Source: CAKZML01 sp963823435
GTDB taxonomy: Bacteria > Pseudomonadota > Gammaproteobacteria > Steroidobacterales > BM003
DNA: 64,000 nt
NCBI GenBank assembly: GCA_963823435.1
Contig: CAWGLN010000012.1
Coordinates: 124,001 to 188,000 of the forward strand
Reading direction: 5' to 3'
Part shown: positions 10,711 to 19,509 of the stretch, piece by piece
Layout: each line of letters starts with the position of its first letter
How positions within the stretch are numbered: the first letter of the stretch is position 1
Translations under genes and position numbers: made by a program
Notes under the pieces: model-generated
What the model was told of the DNA's origin: nothing
Database searches by the model: none
The model's input: the letters and a program-made list of their open reading frames with translations, nothing else

Positions 10711-11430
10711 ATGATTTCAGAACTAAACGCAGACGCCCGTGAAATAGCGCAATTCGAAGCGCTTGCCTCCCGCTGGTGGGACCCGCAAGGTGAAATGCGA
10801 CCGCTGCACCAGATTAATCCTCTGCGTCTGAAATATGTCACCCAGCGCTGCAGCCTGAAGGGCAGTCAGGTATTGGATGTAGGCTGCGGCGGCGGACTGC
10901 TAAGCGAAGCGATGGCGGCTGAAGGAGCGGTCGTAACTGGGGTGGACCTGGCAGAGGCGTCACTGGAGGTAGCCAGGCTGCACTTGCTGGAAACGGGGTT
11001 GGATGTCGACTACAAAAATATCAGTGTTGAGGAACTGGCCGGTGAACAGCCTGGGAGTTTCGACATAGTCACCTGCATGGAAATGCTGGAGCACGTGCCC
11101 GACCCCGAATCGATAGTACGCGCCTGTGCCACACTGGTGCGCCCGGGCGGTACCGTGTTTTTCTCAACCTTAAACCGCAATCCCAAGGCTTACCTTTTGG
11201 CAGTACTCGGCGCCGAATACATCTTGCGTATGTTACCGACAGGCACCCACGACTATCGAAAATTTATTCGGCCCTCCGAACTTGGTGCCTGGTGCCGTAG
11301 TAGAGGACTGTCTATCCAAGGCATGACCGGACTGCATTACCACCCAATTCACCAGGACTATTACCTGGGGAATAACGTAGACGTGAATTACCTCATGCAT
11401 TGCCAACGCACAGGGCGGGCCAGGGAATGA
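10711..11430 (+). CDS. ubiG: Ubiquinone biosynthesis O-methyltransferase
   Basis: SAM-dependent methyltransferase performing both O-methylations in ubiquinone synthesis. The 239-residue protein has WWDPQGEMRPLHQINPLRL near the N terminus, the SAM motif I VLDVGCGGGLLSEAMA near residue 53 and the motif-II/III stretch CMEMLEHVPDP near 119; FFSTLNRNPKAY is also characteristic of UbiG. It sits 9 bases after mtaD, and its TGA overlaps the ATG of mupP (ATGA), indicating translational coupling. The mtaD-ubiG-mupP-yciK order matches Pseudomonas. Confidence 0.96.
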   Translation: MISELNADAREIAQFEALASRWWDPQGEMRPLHQINPLRLKYVTQRCSLKGSQVLDVGCGGGLLSEAMAAEGAVVTGVDLAEASLEVARLHLLETGLDVDYKNISVEELAGEQPGSFDIVTCMEMLEHVPDPESIVRACATLVRPGGTVFFSTLNRNPKAYLLAVLGAEYILRMLPTGTHDYRKFIRPSELGAWCRSRGLSIQGMTGLHYHPIHQDYYLGNNVDVNYLMHCQRTGRARE

Positions 11431-12101
11431 GCATCTGCTCCAGACCCGTCAGCATATTGTTCGACCTGGATGGCACCCTGGTAGACACCGCACCCGACAT
11501 GGCCGTTGCGCTCAACCAATTGCTGACCGAGCATGGCCGGCCTTCTCTGCCCTACGACAGAATCAGACCCCAGGTTTCCAATGGCGCCCGTGGCTTGCTG
11601 GGACTGGGATTTGGTATCGATACGCAACATCCTGAATTCGATGAACTGAGGTTGCGGTTTCTGGACCTTTATCAGCGCGACCTGTGCGCCCATTCACGCC
11701 TGTTTGGCGGCATGAACGATGTTCTGATGGCGCTTGAGAATGATGGAATTGTCTGGGGGATTGTCACGAACAAGCCTGGCTGGCTCACCACGCCCCTGGT
11801 CCAGGCCCTGGGGATCAGTGAGCGTGCCGGTTGCGTGGTGTCAGGTGACACTTGCGCCCGCGCAAAGCCCCACCCCATGCCCCTGCTCCATGCTGCGCAA
11901 CTCCTTGGTCTTGATGCCGCCAGCTGTCTATATGTAGGGGACGCGATCAGGGACGTAGAGGCCGCCCGCGCCGCCGGAATGCCGGTAGTGGCCGCGCAGT
12001 ACGGATACCTGGAACCAGGCAGCGACCCCAGTCTTTGGGGGGCCGACGCCCTCGTCGCACATCCCATGGAATTACTGACGCTTATTGGTCTAACCCGTTA
12101 G
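11427..12101 (+). CDS. mupP: HAD phosphatase, probable N-acetylmuramic acid 6-phosphate phosphatase
   Basis: Haloacid dehalogenase-type phosphatase. The four HAD motifs are clear: FDLDGTLVDTAPDM (motif I), IVTNKP (II), KPHPMPLL (III, Lys) and YVGDAIRDVEAARAAGM (IV). From ATG 11427 it has 224 residues. The start was chosen for its ATGA overlap with the ubiG stop; a GTG-type start at 11400 would overlap more. The general phosphatase call is firm. The MurNAc-6-P role in peptidoglycan recycling rests on the conserved ubiG-mupP-yciK neighbourhood described in Pseudomonas; phosphoglycolate phosphatase (gph) is the alternative name often given. Confidence 0.85.
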   Translation: MSICSRPVSILFDLDGTLVDTAPDMAVALNQLLTEHGRPSLPYDRIRPQVSNGARGLLGLGFGIDTQHPEFDELRLRFLDLYQRDLCAHSRLFGGMNDVLMALENDGIVWGIVTNKPGWLTTPLVQALGISERAGCVVSGDTCARAKPHPMPLLHAAQLLGLDAASCLYVGDAIRDVEAARAAGMPVVAAQYGYLEPGSDPSLWGADALVAHPMELLTLIGLTR

Positions 12102-12209
12102 GGGCCGTGGCGGGCCGGGCTTCACGCCCGATATACTTTCAGATAGCGCCTTGCACCGGACGGGTGCCGGAACCGGAATCTTCGAATCAGCAAAGCAGGA
12201 CAGCCGAAT

Positions 12210-12992
12210 ATGACCCTTGACGCACAGTGTATTGCTCAAAACTATCGCCCTGACAGTGATTGTTTGTCCGGTCGCATCGTCTTGATTACTGGTGCGGGTG
12301 CCGGAATTGGCGCCGAACTGGCCGTGGCCAGCGCCGCCTGCGGAGCCCGTGTAGTGCTGCTGGGCAAAACCATTGCAAAGCTGGAAGCTACCTACGACAG
12401 AATCATGGCGGTGGAGAGGGAGCGCCCGTCCATTTACCCCCTGGATCTGCTGGGCGCAACACCCCAGGACTACGCTGAACTGGCGCTGGTTCTCGAAAAA
12501 GAATACGGGCGCCTGGACGGACTGGTTCACAATGCCGGGATACTCGGCGATCGATCGCAAATAGAGCACTATGATCCGATCGTGTGGCAAAAGACCCTGC
12601 ATGTGAACCTGACTGCGCCCTTCCTGCTTACCCAGGCCTGCCTACCCCTGCTGAAAAAATCCGACGATGCGTCGGTGGTATTCGTCTCAAGCGGTGTGGG
12701 CCGGAAAGGACGGGCATACTGGGGCGCCTACGCCTGTTCAAAATTCGGTATCGAAGGCCTGGCCCAGGTATTGGCGGATGAAACGGAAAAAAACACATCC
12801 ATCCGCGCAAATTGCGTAAATCCTGGACCTACCAGGACGGCCATGCGCAAGGTCGCCTACCCGGGCGAGGATCCGAACAGCTCGAAGGCACCCCAGGAGG
12901 TTTTATCACCCTACCTTTATCTTTTGGGGGCCGACAGCAAGGGCGTTTCCGGACTCAGCCTCGACAGTCAGACAAAGAGCCTGAAGACCTGA
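12210..12992 (+). CDS. yciK: YciK-type short-chain dehydrogenase/reductase
   Basis: Cytoplasmic SDR oxidoreductase of unknown physiological substrate. The dinucleotide-binding motif TGAGAGIGAELA lies near residue 30, the structural motif HNAGILGD near 110, the catalytic Ser in VFVSSGVGRKGRAYWG, and YACSK carries the catalytic Tyr and Lys near 175. Length 260 agrees with E. coli YciK, including the C-terminal PYLYLLG segment. It follows mupP by 108 bases that include a short CGGGC/GCCCG hairpin. A 6 bp GC-rich hairpin directly follows its stop. Confidence 0.9.
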   Translation: MTLDAQCIAQNYRPDSDCLSGRIVLITGAGAGIGAELAVASAACGARVVLLGKTIAKLEATYDRIMAVERERPSIYPLDLLGATPQDYAELALVLEKEYGRLDGLVHNAGILGDRSQIEHYDPIVWQKTLHVNLTAPFLLTQACLPLLKKSDDASVVFVSSGVGRKGRAYWGAYACSKFGIEGLAQVLADETEKNTSIRANCVNPGPTRTAMRKVAYPGEDPNSSKAPQEVLSPYLYLLGADSKGVSGLSLDSQTKSLKT

Positions 12993-13008
12993 CACCGGCA
13001 AACCGGTG
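12993..13008. terminator. Weak hairpin after yciK
   Basis: CACCGG-CAAA-CCGGTG forms a perfect 6 bp stem immediately after the yciK stop, in the 187 base gap between convergent yciK and rluB. No U-rich run follows on either strand, so it may protect or pause rather than terminate. Confidence 0.35.
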
Positions 13009-13179
13009 CATGTCCCTGAGCGTGCATTCGTCGCAACGGGGGCACTTCCGCCAACGCAAGCTCGACATTTTCCCAACGCGTCCCCTGTACCAGGATTGCC
13101 CCTATAAGCAATGCAAAGTCAGAACCGGCAGGCGACAAACCCTGAGCGCCAGTGACCCGTTTTGAGTACAAATCGTGGG

Positions 13180-13983
13180 TCAAGACCTATGAAAGCCTGG
13201 ACGCCGCCGGGCCGGTGATCGGGGCTTGTCGGCTACGCCAGGTACAGGCAGGCAGGCAGCCGCGTAGAGCGCGGAAATTTCTGCGGGAGTAAGCGGACGA
13301 TATTTGCCACGCAATACTCTTCGATCTATGTCAATTGGGCCAAATCGAATTCGCTTGAGCCTGGAAACAGAAAAGCCCCGACTGGCCCACAGTCGACGCA
13401 CCTCCCTGTTTCTCCCCTCCGCCAGCATCACCTGAAACCAGGGGTTATTACTGGCGGCACCCATGGCGGACACTTCCAGGAAACGCGCTGGCCCATCATC
13501 CAGCTCCACCCCGTCTATCAGGGCTTGAATATCCTCATCGCTGGGATGCCCCATAACCCTGACCGCATAGTGGCGCTCAATTCCGCCAGACGGGTGCATG
13601 AGTTTGTTTGCCAACTCACCGTCGGTTGTGAATAACAGCAATCCGCTGGTCCCCGCATCAAGGCGACCAACGCTGACCCAACGCTTGCCTTTCAGGCGTG
13701 GCAGATTGTCAAATACGCTGCGCAATTCGCCCTCGGGCTTGGTCGAGCAGACTTCGCCTTCCGGCTTGTTGTACATCAGATGTTGGTGCCGTCCACCCAC
13801 ACCTGCCTTGCCGAGCTTGAGCAGTTTGCGGTCCAGCATTATGCGGTCACCGAGACTGGCCTTGTCTCCCAGCTGAGCAACCTTCCCGTTCACGGTCAGG
13901 CGGCCATCCTTTATCCACTGCTCAATGGCGCGACGGGAGCCAAGGCCAAGTTGTGCCAGCAGCTTCTGGAGACGTTCTTCCAC
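13180..13983 (-). CDS. rluB: 23S rRNA pseudouridine(2605) synthase RluB
   Basis: Makes pseudouridine in helix 93 of 23S rRNA. The protein (267 residues) opens with an S4 RNA-binding domain (EERLQKLLAQLGLGSRRAIE to about residue 60), followed by the RsuA/RluB catalytic domain with VGRLDAGTSGLLLFT, where the Asp is the catalytic nucleophile, and EGRNREVRRLW near residue 190. It starts 5 bases after the corrected end of scpB, in the trpS-scpA-scpB-rluB arrangement common to gammaproteobacteria. Confidence 0.95.
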   Translation of the reverse strand: MEERLQKLLAQLGLGSRRAIEQWIKDGRLTVNGKVAQLGDKASLGDRIMLDRKLLKLGKAGVGGRHQHLMYNKPEGEVCSTKPEGELRSVFDNLPRLKGKRWVSVGRLDAGTSGLLLFTTDGELANKLMHPSGGIERHYAVRVMGHPSDEDIQALIDGVELDDGPARFLEVSAMGAASNNPWFQVMLAEGRNREVRRLWASRGFSVSRLKRIRFGPIDIDRRVLRGKYRPLTPAEISALYAAACLPVPGVADKPRSPARRRPGFHRS

Positions 13984-13988
13984 GACGG

Positions 13989-14838
13989 TCAGGCCTTCTC
14001 TGTACTGGATAATTCATCGGGATTTTCGCCGGCAACCCGAACATCTTCTTTTTCTGGCACGCGGGCCTCGGGCACTGCCCCCGGAATCTTCGGGGCCCGT
14101 ATTTCCATGTGAGCCCGACACCCCGGACGCGGACTTTGATCTCTCCACGGTGACATCTTCCTGAGACGCAGTCTCCCTCTCGCTAGCTGCCTCCTCCGCA
14201 TCAGACACCTCTGATGCCTCGCCATCATCCATCATTCCGGCGTCCTGGGTTCTAACGGCTTCCCGAAACTCCGGGTCTGGCAAATCCAATTCGACGTTCA
14301 GATTATCCAGATCACTAATATCGGCCAGGGTTGGCAATTCACTCAGACTCTTGAGTCCAAAATAATCAAGGAACTCACGAGTCGTACCAAATATGGCCGG
14401 CTTGCCCGGAACATCACGGTGTCCCAACACGCGAATCCAGCTTCTATCAAGCAGGGTTCGAACAATATTGCTGGAAACAGCAACGCCACGTACCTCCTCA
14501 ATTTCACCACGGGTTACCGGCTGTCGATATGCGATGATGGACAGGGTTTCGAGTAGCGCGCGCGAATAACGCGGTGGCCGTTCCAGCCAGAGACGGGAAA
14601 TCCATTCCGCAAGTTCCTTTCGCACCTGAATCCGGAAACCGCTTGCCACTTCAATTAACTGGATACCCCTATCGGCATATTCCTCGGCAAGAAACGCAAC
14701 GGCATCACGTATATCCTGCTTCTCCGGGATGCTGTCAAGGTCAGTTCCAAACAGGCCCTGGAGTTGGTCGATACTCAAGGGTCCGCCTACCGCCAGCAGT
14801 CCCGCCTCGACGATATTTCTTATTCGCTTCTGATCCAT
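13989..14838 (-). CDS. scpB: Segregation and condensation protein B, probable frameshift in the tail
   Basis: Winged-helix partner of ScpA and SMC in chromosome condensation. The first 190 residues match ScpB well: NIVEAGLLAVGGPLS, ETLSIIAYRQPVTRGEIEEVRGV and KPAIFGTTREFLDYFGLKSLSELP. After about residue 245 the frame becomes Gly/Ser/Arg-rich and runs to 14014, overlapping nothing useful, whereas the next frame from near 14115 gives an acidic, lysine-containing tail (IRAPKIPGAVPEARVPEKED) ending at 13989, 5 bases before rluB. I therefore infer one frameshift near 14105-14130; the uncorrected stop would be 14014. Confidence 0.88.
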
Positions 14839-14840
14839 CT

Positions 14841-15743
14841 CTAGTAAGACACCTGCTGTTGGTTGCCATCCTCATCACCGACAGTTCCCGCCGACGATGG
14901 CTTCACGTGAATCGGGGCAAAAGGCTCGGACTGAACGACCTCAATCAGAGATTCCTTGATCAATTCAAGAATTGCCAGAAAAGTCACTGCCACCCCGGCC
15001 CGACCCTCTTCGGGCTTGAACAACTCTGTGAATCTCAAGAATCTGCTCGGGCTGAGGCGGGATAATACCTCACTCATCCTTTCTCGAACCGATAGGGTTT
15101 CTCTCTGTACCTGCAAGCTCGCATACATCTCTGCCCGATGCATGACATCCCTGAAACAAACCAGCATCTCTTTCAGGGTCACATCAGGCAGAATCTCCAT
15201 CACCTTGCGTTCAGGACTTTCTGCCGAAGCAACGGTGACGTCCCTCTCAAGCCTGGGTAAAGCGTTGAGTTCCTCGGCCGCCTGCTTGTAGCGCTCGTAC
15301 TCCTGGAGCCTGCGAACCAATTCGGCGCGAGGATCGTTCTCGTCCAATTCCTCCGACCCAGATCTGGGAAGCAACATTCGGGACTTGATCTCGGCCAGCA
15401 TGGCCGCCATCAACAGATATTCGCCCGCCAGTTCCAATTGCAGTTCGTGCATAAGCTCGATGTACTGCACGTACTGTCGGGTGATTTCCAGAATAGGAAT
15501 ATCAAGAACGTCAATGTTCTGCCTTTTAATCAAGTACAACAACATGTCCAGGGGCCCCTCGAAGGCCTCCAGGAATACTTGCAGGGCGTGTGGCGGTATG
15601 TACAAATCTCGCGGCAGTGCCGTTATCGGCTCTCCTTCCACCACGGCGAAAGGCATTTCACTTTGATAGGGCAAAATTTCCGTATGCTGCAAAATCAGGC
15701 CGGGCTCATTCTGCACCAGCGTCAGCTCGGGTTTTTCAGACAT
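14841..15743 (-). CDS. scpA: Segregation and condensation protein A
   Basis: Kleisin subunit that bridges SMC heads and binds ScpB. Signatures visible in the 300-residue protein are FEGPLDMLLYLIKRQNIDVLDIP near residue 57 and the central AGEYLLMAAMLAEIKSRMLLP, with the C-terminal winged-helix part ending in VTFLAILELIKESLIEV. The stop lies only 2 bases before the scpB start, so the two are almost certainly cotranslated. smc itself is in this window at 26070-29576, so all three condensin subunits are encoded here. Confidence 0.95.
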   Translation of the reverse strand: MSEKPELTLVQNEPGLILQHTEILPYQSEMPFAVVEGEPITALPRDLYIPPHALQVFLEAFEGPLDMLLYLIKRQNIDVLDIPILEITRQYVQYIELMHELQLELAGEYLLMAAMLAEIKSRMLLPRSGSEELDENDPRAELVRRLQEYERYKQAAEELNALPRLERDVTVASAESPERKVMEILPDVTLKEMLVCFRDVMHRAEMYASLQVQRETLSVRERMSEVLSRLSPSRFLRFTELFKPEEGRAGVAVTFLAILELIKESLIEVVQSEPFAPIHVKPSSAGTVGDEDGNQQQVSY

Positions 15744-15766
15744 GGTATACCTCCCGCTCCTGGTGA

Positions 15767-16984
15767 TCAGAAATAATCAACGCCGATTGCTGATCGGACG
15801 TCGTCCATGGTATCGCGAGCAGTCTCTCGGGCCGTGGAACAACCCTCGGCCACCACCCTCCTGACGTAGTCGAGATTGCCGGCCAACTCCTTGCCCCGTT
15901 TGCGTATGGGTTCCAGCTCCGCCTGCACCGCATCAGTCAATCTACCCTTACAATCCAGACACCCTATTCCGGCGGTTCTGCAGCCCTCATTGACCCAGTC
16001 ACGGGTTTGCTGGTCCGAATAGACCTTGTGCAGACCCCAAACCGGGCATTTGTCAGGATCGCCCGGGTCGTTTCTCCGAACCCGAGCCGGATCAGTTTGC
16101 ATGATCTTGAGCTTTTGCTGGACTACATCGGCCTCCTCCCGCAGGGCGATGGTATTTCCATAGGACTTGGACATTTTCTGCCCGTCCAGACCCGGCACTT
16201 TTGGTGTCTCGGTGAGCAGCGCTTCCGGCTCAACCAGTATCGAACGCCCACCACCTTCCAGAAAGCCGATCAGTCGCTCCGCATCGGCCACGGTCAAATT
16301 GTGGCTGCCAAAAACCAGCGCCTTGCCATCCTCCAGGGCCTTCGCATCTCCCCGCTCCTGGTACAGACGTCGCGATTCACGATAGCGCTTGCCATTTTTC
16401 GTGCCAAGATTTTTCAAGGCCCGCTCGGCGCGCTCTTCGAAATCCGGTTCTCTGCCGTACAGAAAATTAAACCGCCGAGCGACCTCGCGAGTTAACTCGA
16501 CATGCGCGACCTGATCCTCGCCCACTGGCACATAGGAGGGACGATAAAGAAGGATATCTGCCGCCTGGAGCAAGGGATAGCCAAGAAACCCATAGGTCGC
16601 CAAATCACGACCCGTCAGTTTGTCTTGCTGATCTTTGTAACTTGGCACCCGTTCCAGCCAGGCAAGAGGAGTTGCCATGGATAGCAAAAGATGCAACTCA
16701 GCGTGCTCGGGAACCTGACTTTGAATGAAAATTGTCGCGGCGGAAGGATTCAGGCCGGCGGCGAGCCAGTCAATCACCATCTCCCACAAGTCTTGTTCGA
16801 TTCTGGAGGTATCCTCGTAATGAGTGGTCAACGCATGCCAGTCGGCCACAAAGTAGTAACACTTGTACTCGTACTGAAGTTTGAGCCAGTTCTTCAATGC
16901 ACCATGATAATTGCCGAGGTGAAGACCACCTGTTGGTCTCATTCCGGAAACTACACGATTCTCGGGACGACTACCGTTCGTCAC
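15767..16984 (-). CDS. trpS: Tryptophanyl-tRNA synthetase
   Basis: Charges tRNA-Trp. The class I signatures are present: GMRPTGGLHLGNYHG (HIGH-type) at residues 14-28 and GQKMSKSYGN (KMSKS) near residue 266. At 405 residues it is longer than the 330-residue E. coli enzyme, with an extra segment between the two signatures (about residues 165-235, charged, containing KNGKRYRESRRLYQERGDAK), as seen in the longer TrpRS group of Pseudomonas relatives. It lies between yciO and scpA on the same strand. Confidence 0.95.
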   Translation of the reverse strand: MTNGSRPENRVVSGMRPTGGLHLGNYHGALKNWLKLQYEYKCYYFVADWHALTTHYEDTSRIEQDLWEMVIDWLAAGLNPSAATIFIQSQVPEHAELHLLLSMATPLAWLERVPSYKDQQDKLTGRDLATYGFLGYPLLQAADILLYRPSYVPVGEDQVAHVELTREVARRFNFLYGREPDFEERAERALKNLGTKNGKRYRESRRLYQERGDAKALEDGKALVFGSHNLTVADAERLIGFLEGGGRSILVEPEALLTETPKVPGLDGQKMSKSYGNTIALREEADVVQQKLKIMQTDPARVRRNDPGDPDKCPVWGLHKVYSDQQTRDWVNEGCRTAGIGCLDCKGRLTDAVQAELEPIRKRGKELAGNLDYVRRVVAEGCSTARETARDTMDDVRSAIGVDYF

Positions 16985-17181
16985 TCACGCCTCCAAGGTA
17001 AAGACAAAAGAACGCGAAACACCCAAGTTGGCGCCGCGGCAAGCTGACCCGGCAAGTACACACAGGGTCCGTTCGTAGTATACGCTGGGGAGGAAGGGAA
17101 AGCTGCCCGACCAACCTGCGGCCCACTCCATCTCAATTCCCATGGTGGTTGGTTTTTCACCAGATACTGACGGCGCAGCAG

Positions 17182-17802
17182 CTAGGAAAGCGGGCTCGTG
17201 TCGCCCTTGCCATGCCGAAGAATAACCGGCACTCCCTCAACAAGGTCAACTACGGTCGTCGGCTCAAAACCGCAGGCACCCGAGTCAATCACCAAATCCA
17301 CCCTTCCCGACAGCTTGTCCAGCACCTCTATCGCATTTGACGGGGGCTGCTCATCGCCGGGGAAAAGCAAGGTGGAGCTCATTAATGGCTCCCCCAGGCT
17401 TTCAAGCAGCGCCTGGGTAACCGGATGCTCGGGTACACGGATGCCGATAGTCTTGCGTTTGGGATTCTGAAGACGGCGCGGCACCTCGCGGGTAGCGCGC
17501 AATACAAATGTGTAGGGTCCGGGTGTCAAAGACCTCAACAGGCGATAGGCCCAATTATCAACCCGGGCATACACGGCGATTTCCGACAGGTCGCGGCAGA
17601 CAAGCGTAAAGTTGTGGTTCTTTCCGGCCTGACGAATCCGACGGATCCGCTCCAAAGCATCTTTGTCACCCAGGTGGCACCCCAATGCGTAGCTGGAATC
17701 CGTTGGATAGGCAATGACACCCCCGTCTCTAATAACGCCTACAACCTGACTGATCAGGCGTGCCTGGGGATTGTCTGGGTGAATCTCAATTACCTGGGTC
17801 AT
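17182..17802 (-). CDS. yciO: YciO/Sua5-like L-threonylcarbamoyladenylate synthase-family protein
   Basis: Member of the YrdC/YciO/Sua5 fold. The product from ATG 17802 (206 residues) shows GGVIAYPTDSSYALGCHLGD near the N terminus, LTPGPYTFVLRA near residue 95, KTIGIRVPEHPV and MSSTLLFPGDE. YciO proteins retain the nucleotide-binding core, but whether they make threonylcarbamoyl-AMP in vivo like TsaC is unsettled, so the function is left at family level. An earlier start (17811) adds three residues. It is divergent from yciB and precedes trpS by 197 bases in which I see no gene. Confidence 0.88.
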   Translation of the reverse strand: MTQVIEIHPDNPQARLISQVVGVIRDGGVIAYPTDSSYALGCHLGDKDALERIRRIRQAGKNHNFTLVCRDLSEIAVYARVDNWAYRLLRSLTPGPYTFVLRATREVPRRLQNPKRKTIGIRVPEHPVTQALLESLGEPLMSSTLLFPGDEQPPSNAIEVLDKLSGRVDLVIDSGACGFEPTTVVDLVEGVPVILRHGKGDTSPLS

Positions 17803-17907
17803 GTTGCGCAACTACTTTAGTGAGGCATGAAAGACCTCGTGTGTTAGCTCGACGGCACGTAGGGTATCATCGCTGCAGTTACAAATTTAACCGGCATCAC
17901 AACACCC

Positions 17908-18501
17908 ATGAAACTATTGATAGACTTTTTCCCGGTCTTCGCGTTTTTCGTAGCGTATAAAGCCTTCGACATCTATGTCGCCACCGCTGTGCTGATCGTG
18001 TCGTTCCTCGTCCAGTTTTTTCTGGATTGGTATAAAAACAAGAAAATCAACAACATGCACCTCACGTCACTGATCCTGGTGCTAGTATTTGGCGGGGTCA
18101 CCCTTTTCCTGAGAAATGAAATATTCATTCAATGGAAACCAACCGTGCTGAACTGGCTGTTTGCCCTGGCGTTTCTCCTGACGCCACTTCTGACCAAAAA
18201 AACACTGGTCCAGCGCTTGCTGGAAAAGAACATCGACCTTGCTCCTAATTTGTGGGGGCAACTCAATTTGATGTGGGTGATCTTCTTCGCGCTTAGTGGA
18301 GCAGCGAACTTGTATGTCGTATACCACTATGACGAAGCAACCTGGGTTAATTTCAAGCTGTTCGGTTTACTAGGTCTAACGGTTCTTTTCGTTCTTCTTC
18401 AAGGAATTTGGTTAAGCAGAAAAGCTGACCTGCTGCCAGCTTCGGCAGAACAACCGACCACACAACTGCAGACACCAGAGAAGGCCGATCGGCATCAGTG
18501 A
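17908..18501 (+). CDS. yciB: YciB inner-membrane septation protein family
   Basis: Polytopic inner-membrane protein linked to cell envelope maintenance and septation. The 197-residue protein begins MKLLIDFFPVFAFFVAYK and has five hydrophobic segments (approximately residues 5-20, 22-40, 50-66, 78-96, 118-136 plus a last one near 148-168); the family motifs FLDWYKNKK and NLWGQLNLMWVIFF are visible. The tail is polar. It diverges from yciO and is followed 60 bases later by a BolA-like gene, the arrangement seen in many gammaproteobacteria. Confidence 0.93.
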   Translation: MKLLIDFFPVFAFFVAYKAFDIYVATAVLIVSFLVQFFLDWYKNKKINNMHLTSLILVLVFGGVTLFLRNEIFIQWKPTVLNWLFALAFLLTPLLTKKTLVQRLLEKNIDLAPNLWGQLNLMWVIFFALSGAANLYVVYHYDEATWVNFKLFGLLGLTVLFVLLQGIWLSRKADLLPASAEQPTTQLQTPEKADRHQ

Positions 18502-18561
18502 TTGAGATACAATCACATTGAATGTTTTACTTTAACTAAATCTGCTATATTATTGTTTTAT

Positions 18562-18840
18562 ATGACTAATAAAGATAACATAAATCTAATTTCTTTGGTG
18601 AAATCGAGGCTGGAAAAACATCTCAACCCGACGATGCTGGAAATTGACGACGAAAGCAAAATGCACGTGGGTCACGCAGGCGCCCAGGGTGGAATGAGTC
18701 ATTTGGCCATAAAAATCTCCAGCAAGTCACTGGAAAAAATGCCTAAGCTATTGGCACATAAGACTATTTATGGCGCACTTGATGATTTGATGCATACTCG
18801 AATTCACGCCCTTCGTATCCGGATCATTAAACTCGACTGA
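18562..18840 (+). CDS. BolA-family protein
   Basis: Small protein of about 92 residues with the class II KH-like BolA fold: the signature SKMHVGHAGAQGGMSHLAIKI (Gly/His-rich loop, then the beta strand) and LAHKTIYGALDDLMHTRIHALRI match BolA. BolA proteins partner monothiol glutaredoxins in Fe-S handling or act as regulators. ATG 18562 was preferred over 18502, whose extra residues are not family-like. The surrounding DNA is clearly more A/T-rich than the flanking genes. Which BolA subgroup this is cannot be settled, so no symbol is given. Confidence 0.88.
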   Translation: MTNKDNINLISLVKSRLEKHLNPTMLEIDDESKMHVGHAGAQGGMSHLAIKISSKSLEKMPKLLAHKTIYGALDDLMHTRIHALRIRIIKLD

Positions 18841-19509
18841 TGCTGCAAATGGCCTGCCCGGCAGGCTTGCGCAGAATCCTGAAAATTGGGGTATTTCGAC
18901 GATCAATCTCGAAATCAGTCACTCGGCAGCAAAATAAGCAGCCCAGCCAACCGCAGGCTCTCAAAAACGTGATGCCCTTCACAGAACTATGCAGCGAGCT
19001 ATTGTAGAGTTTCCAATGCATCGTTGCGCTTGCCGTCAGTGCTGCCCAACACCCTCCCGAACATTGATGAGCTTAAATCTGGCGACCTCTCCCAGGTTTT
19101 TCCATTGATCCTTAAAATGATCTAAATTGCTCTCAAAAGACGCGATCCTGCAGCTATCTTCTTCCACCCTGCCAACAGATCGCCATCTACATACCTACTC
19201 TTCAACATAATTATCTGACATAACCGCCTCGCGCCGGTTGCGTTGGCGGCCCGTGAGACCGTTCCGGATCAGCCTGTCTTTACCATAATCCACCGCCCTA
19301 CCATTGGCAGCCCTTTCGGCTGACATTTAGCCTGAAACATCGCCTGATACAGTCTGATTTATATCTAAAAATTCACGTCCTGTGAGGGGTCTGCGCACCC
19401 CGAATTTTGGTCTTTCTTGTCATTTTGCCAAGAAAATTATGTTGAAAGCTTGACCGATTTTTGCCTTGGGATATATTTCCCACTGAGAGGCAACCGGCAT
19501 TACATAATT
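18841..19509. other. Gene-poor 669 base stretch upstream of the repeat-protein island
   Basis: No convincing coding sequence on either strand. It starts with a GCCTGC-CCG-GCAGGC hairpin at 18852-18866 directly after the bolA-like stop, without a U run. Near 19386-19401 a GGGGT/ACCCC hairpin precedes AATTTT. A plausible sigma-70 promoter lies at 19450-19477. The middle part (about 18900-19380) shows nothing I can name. Confidence 0.6.
19450..19477 (+). promoter_or_regulatory. Candidate sigma-70 promoter of the DUF6502/repeat-protein pair
   Basis: TTGACC at 19450-19455 and TATATT at 19472-19477 are separated by 16 bases, 32 bases upstream of the chosen start at 19510. This is the best promoter-like match in the leader and argues against the longer reading frame beginning at TTG 19417. 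Confidence 0.5.

Noticed and set aside
12812..13165. 117-codon plus-strand frame spanning the end of yciK
   Set aside because: Overlaps yciK in another frame and shows no family pattern; the 187 base gap after yciK holds no convincing gene.
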